NCBI GenBank assembly: GCA_945952575.1
Contig: CAMFIY010000087.1
Span: 1-9,902 of the forward strand
From: an uncultured Leucobacter sp.
Lineage (GTDB): Bacteria; Actinomycetota; Actinomycetes; Actinomycetales; Microbacteriaceae
Direction: 5' to 3'
Length of the DNA: 9,902 nt
Of the stretch, positions 5,801-9,902 are shown one piece after another. Position 1 is the stretch's first letter. Each line of letters begins with the position of its first letter. The translations under genes were made by a program, and so were the position numbers. The notes under the pieces were generated by a model that saw nothing but the letters and a program-made list of their open reading frames with translations, ran no database searches and was not told the DNA's origin.

Positions 5801-6427
5801 GTGCCGCACCCCGCCAAGCCGCTGATCGTGGCGCTCGTGTCGACCGTCACCTTCGCGTTCGGCGCCGCACCCGCATCAGCAGCCCCCGAGGTGGTCGACT
5901 TCTCCCGTCCCGCAGCGGCCGCGGTCGCGGTCCAGTCGCTCGAGCCCGAGGTCGCCTCGACCAGCGCGGCCTCGCTCGACGCGCTCACCAAGATGAGCGA
6001 TCTCGCGAACATCCCGCACGGCTATGACGTGGAGGCCGCGATCGCACTCGCCGAGAGCGAGATCGGCACGAGCCGCCCGACCGGCTGGGACGCGCCGGGC
6101 GAGTGCATCTCCTCGGTGCACCGCTGGGTGACCGCCGGCGGCGCGAACTGGACCGGCTCGGGCAATCCGGTCGACAACTACCGCGGCGCGACCCGCCTCA
6201 GCATCGCCGACGCCCAGCCCGGCGACATCGTCCAGTACGAGAACATCGAGTTCCCCACGTCATGGGTCTCCGGAGTCCACACCGTGCTCATCACCGAGCG
6301 GCACGACGACGGCACCTTCACGATCATCGAGTCGAACAACCCGGCCGGCAGCGGCCTCGTGAGCAAGAACACCAAGTGGACGCCGGAGCCGCCCGCCGGC
6401 TTCCAGGCCGTCGTCTGGCGCTTCTGA
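5801..6427 (+). CDS. Secreted cysteine amidase/peptidase-like protein (NlpC/P60 or CHAP fold)
   Basis: A 208-residue exported protein, probably acting on peptidoglycan. The start is a GTG preceded by AGGAG (5789-5793) with 7 bp spacing. A signal peptide is visible: a hydrophobic stretch at about 7-23, then APASA-AP with likely cleavage after Ala27. Residues about 28-70 are an Ala/Ser-rich linker. The catalytic domain (about 76-208) has Cys102 (APGECISSVHRWV), His160 (SGVHTVLI) and Asn179 (IIESNN) in the order and context of NlpC/P60 and CHAP enzymes. I cannot decide between the two folds by eye. There is no binding module such as LysM or SH3 and no sortase signal, so the mature enzyme is small and soluble. 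The promoter carries a candidate MtrA-type box. The 3' end is 13 bp from the convergent glycosyltransferase gene. Confidence 0.82.
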   Translation: MPHPAKPLIVALVSTVTFAFGAAPASAAPEVVDFSRPAAAAVAVQSLEPEVASTSAASLDALTKMSDLANIPHGYDVEAAIALAESEIGTSRPTGWDAPGECISSVHRWVTAGGANWTGSGNPVDNYRGATRLSIADAQPGDIVQYENIEFPTSWVSGVHTVLITERHDDGTFTIIESNNPAGSGLVSKNTKWTPEPPAGFQAVVWRF

Positions 6428-6444
6428 GCTTCGACGGAGCTCAG
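6424..6444. terminator. Hairpin spanning both stop codons of two convergent genes
   Basis: CTGAGCT (6424-6430) and AGCTCAG (6438-6444) form a 7-bp stem with a 7-nt loop. The left arm contains the TGA of the secreted hydrolase (6425-6427). The right arm contains, on the other strand, the TGA of the glycosyltransferase (6443-6441). No T-run follows on either side, so function as a bidirectional terminator is plausible but unproven. Confidence 0.4.
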
Positions 6445-7604
6445 CGACCGGTCAGCTCGCGCACCGTCTCCACGAGCAGCGCAGCCGAACGCTCCCAGGA
6501 GTAGTTCTCGGCGTGCCGGATGCCTGCCGCGATCAGTGCCGCGCGCGCGCCGTCGTCATCCAGCGAGCGCACCGCCCGCGCGAAAGCCTCGGGATCCTCC
6601 GCCGGCACGAACAGCGCACCGCCGCCAGCCACCTCGCGGAAGATCTCCAGGTCGCTCACCACGGCGGGCACGCCGAACTCCAGCGCCTCCGCGATCGGAA
6701 GCCCGTAGCCCTCGTCGAGGCTGAGGGTGGCGAGGATCGCACGATCGTTCAGCAGCGCCGCATATTCGGCGTCGGTGACGCCGTTGTGGAAGACGATGCG
6801 GGCGCCCGCCGGTGCCAGCGCCTCGAGTTCCCGCCGACGCCCGTCGCTCACCCGGCTCAGCAGGTGCAGGGTGTGATCCGGCAGCCCGGCCATCGCGCGC
6901 ACCAGCGTCTCGACGTTCTTGTAGGGCATGAACGAGCCCATGTACACGATGTTGCGGGGCGGGAGATCGGGCCGGGCCGGCGCGGCGGGCCCCGCACCGG
7001 ACCGCGACCCCGCTTCCGCGCCCTCGCCGGGCAGCAGCTCCGCGAGTCGCTGCGGTGCGTTCGCCAGCACGACCACCGGCCGCTTCGTCAGCCGCACGGC
7101 GGCGAACTGGCGCTTGCTCGTCTCGCTGACCGTCGCGACGACGTCCGCGCGATCGAGCACGAGCCGCTGCGGCAGATAGCTCAGGTGGAAGAGCCGCCAG
7201 CCGAAGCGCACCGGTGCAGGCAGATCGCGCGGCGGCGTCCGGTGCCGATAGTAGATGGTGTCGTGCAGAGTCAGGATCAGCGCGAAGCGCCTGCCGAGCG
7301 AGCCGATGGTCTGCATCGGCGAGAACAGCGCACCGGGCCGATACCGGTTCAGGATCAGCGCCGTGAAGGGCTCGCGCCACGAGGTCGGGGCGTGGATCGT
7401 GAGCGTGCGGGCGCCTTCGGGCAGGAGGGCGCGCTGCGCCTCGTCGTGGATGAGGAAGACGAGGTCGATCCCGGACCCGGGCGCCGCGACCGCCCGGGAC
7501 ACGGCCCGCGAGAGCTCGGCCGAGAAGCGGCTGATGCCGTCGTGGAAGTCGGTGCGGATGTAGCGCGCGTCGAAGAGCAGTCGCGTGCGATGCGGTTCGT
7601 TCAC
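6441..7604 (-). CDS. GT4-family glycosyltransferase (second gene of pair)
   Basis: A 387-residue retaining GT-B glycosyltransferase of the GT4 type. The N-terminal domain opens with LLFDARYIRTDFHDGISRFS, the loop style of polysaccharide and glycolipid transferases. LTLHDTIYYRH (111-121) and VVATVSETSKRQF (155-167) follow it. The C-terminal nucleotide-sugar domain starts near NIVYMGSFMPYKN (218-230) and contains the E-x7-E signature EGYGLPIAE (Glu298 and Glu306), then GVPAVVSDLEIFREVAGGGA. Donor and acceptor cannot be read from this. The protein has no membrane segment and would act on the inner face of the membrane. I chose the GTG at 7604 because it overlaps the previous gene's stop as GTGA, which indicates translational coupling. 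A start at 7709 would add 35 Arg/Pro-rich residues that are an out-of-frame reading of the upstream gene. An Ala/Gly/Pro-rich insert (194-215) separates the two domains. Confidence 0.93.
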   Translation of the reverse strand: MNEPHRTRLLFDARYIRTDFHDGISRFSAELSRAVSRAVAAPGSGIDLVFLIHDEAQRALLPEGARTLTIHAPTSWREPFTALILNRYRPGALFSPMQTIGSLGRRFALILTLHDTIYYRHRTPPRDLPAPVRFGWRLFHLSYLPQRLVLDRADVVATVSETSKRQFAAVRLTKRPVVVLANAPQRLAELLPGEGAEAGSRSGAGPAAPARPDLPPRNIVYMGSFMPYKNVETLVRAMAGLPDHTLHLLSRVSDGRRRELEALAPAGARIVFHNGVTDAEYAALLNDRAILATLSLDEGYGLPIAEALEFGVPAVVSDLEIFREVAGGGALFVPAEDPEAFARAVRSLDDDGARAALIAAGIRHAENYSWERSAALLVETVRELTGR

Positions 7605-8812
7605 TCGGGGATCGGCTCGCCGCGGTAGAGGGCTTCGAACGTGTCGAGGGTGCGGTTGATGTCGTGCATCGCCACGGCGTCGAGCGAGGCCTGCTGCATC
7701 CGCAGCCACTCCTCGCGCGGAGCGGTCAGCACCCGTGCGATGCGGTCGGCGAGCTCGTGCTCGTTGTCAGGTTCGAAGAGGTAGCCGTTCTCGCCGTCGT
7801 GCACGAGATGGGGCAGCGCGACCGCGTCCGCGGCGATGATCGGCAGGCCCGAAGCCATCGCCTCGAGCGTGGCGATGGACTGCAGTTCGGCGATCGAGGA
7901 GATCACGAAGACGGAGGCGCGGCTGTAGAACTCGACGAGCTGCGCCTCCTCGACGCGACCGTGGAAGCTCACGCGATCCTTCAGCCCCAGCCGTTCGACG
8001 AGCTGGTCGAGGTGTCTGCGCTGATCTCCGCCGCCCACGATGTCGAAGTGCAGGTCGAGGGGGGATCCCGGCTCGGGTCGGTGCTCGGCCAGCAGGCGCG
8101 CGATGGCGCGCAGCGTCACGTCGACGCGCTTCTCGGTCGTGAGACGGCCGACGAAGAGGATGCGGCTGCGGTCGCGCGGCGCGGAGTCGGGCCGGTAGTT
8201 CGAACGGTCGATGCCGCAGCTGATCGGGATGACGCCGCGCAGGTCGACGGTGCGCTCGAGGAAGTCGGCGGCGCGGCGGGTCGGAGTGGTGACCGCGCGG
8301 GCCATCTTGAAGGTGCGCTCGGCGTCGTCCCAGGCGAGCTTCAGGACGAGCTTGTCGATGAACGGCGGCATGACCGTGAAGTCGAGGATGTTCTCGGCCA
8401 TCACGTGATTCGTCGCCACGATCGGGATCCCGCGTTGCTCGGCGATGCGCGCCAGGCCGCGACCGATGACGATGTGCGACTGGATGTGGACCACGTCGGG
8501 CTTCACCGCGGCGAGGACGCGACGGGCGTAGTGCTTCGAGCGCCAGGGCCACACGAAGCGCAGCCAGTCGTGCGGAGGCCAGCGCACCGAGGGCAGGCGG
8601 TAGACCGTCATGGGCTGTCCCTCGATGGTCTCGACGCTCGGGGGCACACGCTTGTAGCGCTTGCCGGGGGCCACGACGAAGACTCGATGGCCGCGAGCGA
8701 CCAGACCTGCGGCGAGTCGCTCGCTGAAGCGGGCGGCGCCGTTGACATCGGGGGCGAAAGTATCGCAGCCGATCAGGATGCGCAGGCTGTCGGTTCGATC
8801 GGTGGGGCTCAC
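7601..8812 (-). CDS. GT4-family glycosyltransferase, glycolipid-type (first gene of pair)
   Basis: A 403-residue retaining GT-B enzyme of the GT4 type. The N-terminus LRILIGCDTFAPDVNGAARF (10-29) is the nucleotide-fold start with the acceptor-loop glycines. DVVHIQSHIVIGRG (106-119) and IVATNHVMAEN (131-141) are typical of the glycosyl-diacylglycerol and phosphoinositol mannosyltransferase branch. The donor domain has ILFVGRLTTEKRVD (218-231) and the E-x7-E motif ELQSIATLEAMASGLPI (Glu309 and Glu317). The closest role I would suggest is addition of glucose or mannose to a diacylglycerol or polyprenyl lipid, but this is inference. Start: GTG at 8812, with AGGA about 12 bp upstream, a rather long spacing; no better in-frame start was found. 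It is the first gene of a two-gene operon, with its stop overlapping the next start. Confidence 0.93.
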   Translation of the reverse strand: MSPTDRTDSLRILIGCDTFAPDVNGAARFSERLAAGLVARGHRVFVVAPGKRYKRVPPSVETIEGQPMTVYRLPSVRWPPHDWLRFVWPWRSKHYARRVLAAVKPDVVHIQSHIVIGRGLARIAEQRGIPIVATNHVMAENILDFTVMPPFIDKLVLKLAWDDAERTFKMARAVTTPTRRAADFLERTVDLRGVIPISCGIDRSNYRPDSAPRDRSRILFVGRLTTEKRVDVTLRAIARLLAEHRPEPGSPLDLHFDIVGGGDQRRHLDQLVERLGLKDRVSFHGRVEEAQLVEFYSRASVFVISSIAELQSIATLEAMASGLPIIAADAVALPHLVHDGENGYLFEPDNEHELADRIARVLTAPREEWLRMQQASLDAVAMHDINRTLDTFEALYRGEPIPE

Positions 8813-8966
8813 GGGCGTCAGGAGTCCTTCGCTCTGAGGTTCGGGCGATCCGCCGGTCGCGGACGCCGCTCAGTCTATGCGCTGAACATCGGGAAGACCC
8901 GGCCCCATGCCGTGAGCGGGATCCTCGGACCGGGCCCCGGCGCGAGCCCGGAAGGGATAACGCGTC

Positions 8967-8998
8967 TGAGCACAGTGACAATACAACCAGTGTGTTCA
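8967..8998. promoter_or_regulatory. Imperfect palindrome between the glycosyltransferases and the XRE gene, candidate operator
   Basis: TGAGCACAGTG (8967-8977) and CAGTGTGTTCA (8988-8998) are inverted copies matching at 9 of 11 positions around a 10-bp AT-richer spacer. The site lies in the 226-bp divergent gap. On the minus strand TTGTCA (8981-8976), followed after 16 bp by TATCCC (8959-8954), is a weak promoter candidate for the glycosyltransferases that overlaps it. The adjacent XRE regulator is the obvious candidate binder. Confidence 0.45.
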
Positions 8999-9038
8999 GA
9001 AGCTGGCAGAATTCGCATGGGGCATCCACGCTTGTTCG

Positions 9039-9377
9039 GTGCCCAAGATTCACTCCCGAGCCGCCACGGAGATCGGCCAGCGCGTGCGCGCCGCGCGACA
9101 GGAACTGGGCATTTCGCTGGAGGATCTCGGCGAGCTCTCCGAGATCAACTGGACCACGATCGGGAAAATCGAACGCGGCGCGTCGAGCCCCACCGTGGAG
9201 TCGCTGATCCGGATCGCGACGGCGCTCGAGATCGACCCCGGCGCCTTCCTCACCGGCATCACCGCGGACATGTACCGCGAGCGCCTGCACCAGCTCACGG
9301 CACGGGATCTCATCAACGCGCGCCTGGAGCAGGACCGGGCCGCCGAGCGGGATCGGGCCCGCCGTCCAGCCGAGTAG
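9039..9377 (+). CDS. XRE-family transcriptional regulator
   Basis: A 112-residue regulator with a full helix-turn-helix of the XRE/Cro type. IGQRVRAARQELGISLEDLG (12-31) gives helices 1 and 2. INWTTIGKIERGASSPTVES (36-55) gives the recognition helix and the highly conserved IERGxxxPT turn. LIRIATALEIDPGAFL closes the five-helix domain at about residue 71. The last 40 residues (MYRERLHQLTARDLINARLE and a charged tail) form an amphipathic helix that could mediate dimerisation. Ligand and targets are unknown. The GTG at 9039 has no clear Shine-Dalgarno; the frame is open back to 8979 but offers no ATG or GTG, and the domain begins just after this codon. The gene is divergent from the glycosyltransferase operon across an operator-like palindrome and convergent with clpB 20 bp away. 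Confidence 0.88.
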   Translation: MPKIHSRAATEIGQRVRAARQELGISLEDLGELSEINWTTIGKIERGASSPTVESLIRIATALEIDPGAFLTGITADMYRERLHQLTARDLINARLEQDRAAERDRARRPAE

Positions 9378-9397
9378 CCGGCAGCGGGCCCGGACTC

Positions 9398-9902
9398 CTA
9401 GCTCACCAGCGAGAGCGACTCGCCGCCCGGCGCCACATCGACGAGCACCGTCTGCCCGTCGCGCACCTCGCCCGACAGGATCGCCCGCGCCAAGCGGTCG
9501 TCGATCTCGTGCTGCATGAGCCGCCTCAGCGGGCGCGCCCCGTAGATCGGGTCGTAGCCGCGAGAGGCCAGCCAGGTGCGGGCCTCGGGCGTCACCGCCA
9601 GCGTCAGGCGCCGATCCGCGAGCCGCAGCTGCATCCGGTCGACCGAGAGCTCGACGATCTGCGCGAGATCCTGCTCCGAGAGCGGCCGGAAGATCACCAT
9701 CTCGTCGAGCCGGTTCACGAACTCGGGCTTGAAGGCGCGCCGCACGGTCTCGCGCACCGCGTCCTCCTTCTCGCCCCACGGCATGTCGGGATCGATGAGG
9801 TACTGCGAGCCCAGATTCGAGGTGAGGATCAGGATCACGTTGCGGAAGTCGACCGTGCGCCCCTGACCGTCGGTCAGCCGCCCGTCGTCCAGCACCTGCA
9901 GC
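9398..9902 (-). CDS. clpB: ClpB disaggregase, C-terminal fragment (5' part outside window)
   Basis: The last 167 or so residues of a ClpB/Hsp100 AAA+ ATPase, which works with DnaK to pull proteins out of aggregates. The gene enters from the right edge and ends with TAG at 9398. Visible landmarks of the second AAA+ module are LQVLDDGRLTDGQGRTVDFR after Walker B; ILTSNLGSQYL with the sensor-1 Asn; FKPEFVNRLDEMVIF with the arginine finger; and GYDPIYGARPLRRLMQ with the sensor-2 GAR motif. The C-terminal small domain follows (IDDRLARAILSGEVRDGQ). The family could in principle be ClpC, but FKPEFVNRLDEM, a short C-terminus and the position of GAR favour ClpB. Promoter and N-terminal domains are not in the window. 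Confidence 0.93.
   Translation of the reverse strand, partial: LQVLDDGRLTDGQGRTVDFRNVILILTSNLGSQYLIDPDMPWGEKEDAVRETVRRAFKPEFVNRLDEMVIFRPLSEQDLAQIVELSVDRMQLRLADRRLTLAVTPEARTWLASRGYDPIYGARPLRRLMQHEIDDRLARAILSGEVRDGQTVLVDVAPGGESLSLVS

Noticed and set aside
5836..5870. TGTCGA inside the secreted hydrolase gene as a further ECF42 site
   Set aside because: No CGAC or CGTC occurs at the required distance. Other internal TGTCGA occurrences near 7636 and 8040 fail the same test.
7767..9779. 670-codon minus-strand open frame crossing the glycosyltransferase, XRE and clpB regions
   Set aside because: It overlaps three well-supported genes and an intergenic region in another frame, and its Arg/Pro-rich product shows no domain.

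Overview
The window is very GC-rich, with strong G/C bias at third codon positions. It uses GTG starts freely, has short gaps between genes, and encodes an actinobacterial-type CoaBC, an ECF42-type sigma factor beside a DGPF/YCII protein, and GT4 glycosyltransferases. All of this points to a high-GC actinobacterium, plausibly Microbacteriaceae (Leucobacter/Microbacterium-like). The family assignment is inference from general gene style; I ran no search.

Layout. (1) 1-1943, minus strand: a small XRE-like regulator, then a YCII/DGPF-family protein, then an ECF42-type sigma factor whose 3' end leaves the window. The YCII and sigma genes are 7 bp apart and have a convincing ECF42-type promoter. 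A mirror-image copy of that promoter faces the other way, and both -35 elements sit in the arms of a 49-bp inverted repeat (1417-1465). (2) 2000-2710, minus: a TANGO2/NRDE-family protein, divergent from coaBC. (3) 2779-5602, plus: coaBC (coenzyme A biosynthesis) and an M20 metallopeptidase, separated by a 169-bp gap with a perfect 10-bp inverted repeat. (4) 5690-6427, plus: a secreted C102/H160/N179 amidase/endopeptidase-like protein (NlpC/P60 or CHAP fold) behind a good -35/-10 promoter. The spacer of that promoter carries an 11-bp-period GTAAC direct repeat typical of OmpR-family regulators. (5) 6441-8812, minus: two overlapping GT4 glycosyltransferase genes, probably for glycolipid or envelope glycan. 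(6) 9039-9377, plus: a second XRE regulator, divergent from the glycosyltransferases, with an operator-like palindrome between them. (7) 9398-9902, minus: the C-terminal end of ClpB.

How the parts fit. Regions 3, 5 and 7 are mostly housekeeping. Regions 4 and 5 are envelope functions. Region 1 is a self-contained regulatory module: a sigma factor with a C-terminal extension in place of an anti-sigma factor probably drives its own operon. The least explained signal is the second, outward-facing ECF42-type promoter, which points into DNA with no recognised gene on that strand and runs antisense to the XRE-like gene. No tRNA, rRNA, CRISPR array, transposase or phage gene was seen, and no stretch longer than 300 bp lacks a gene.
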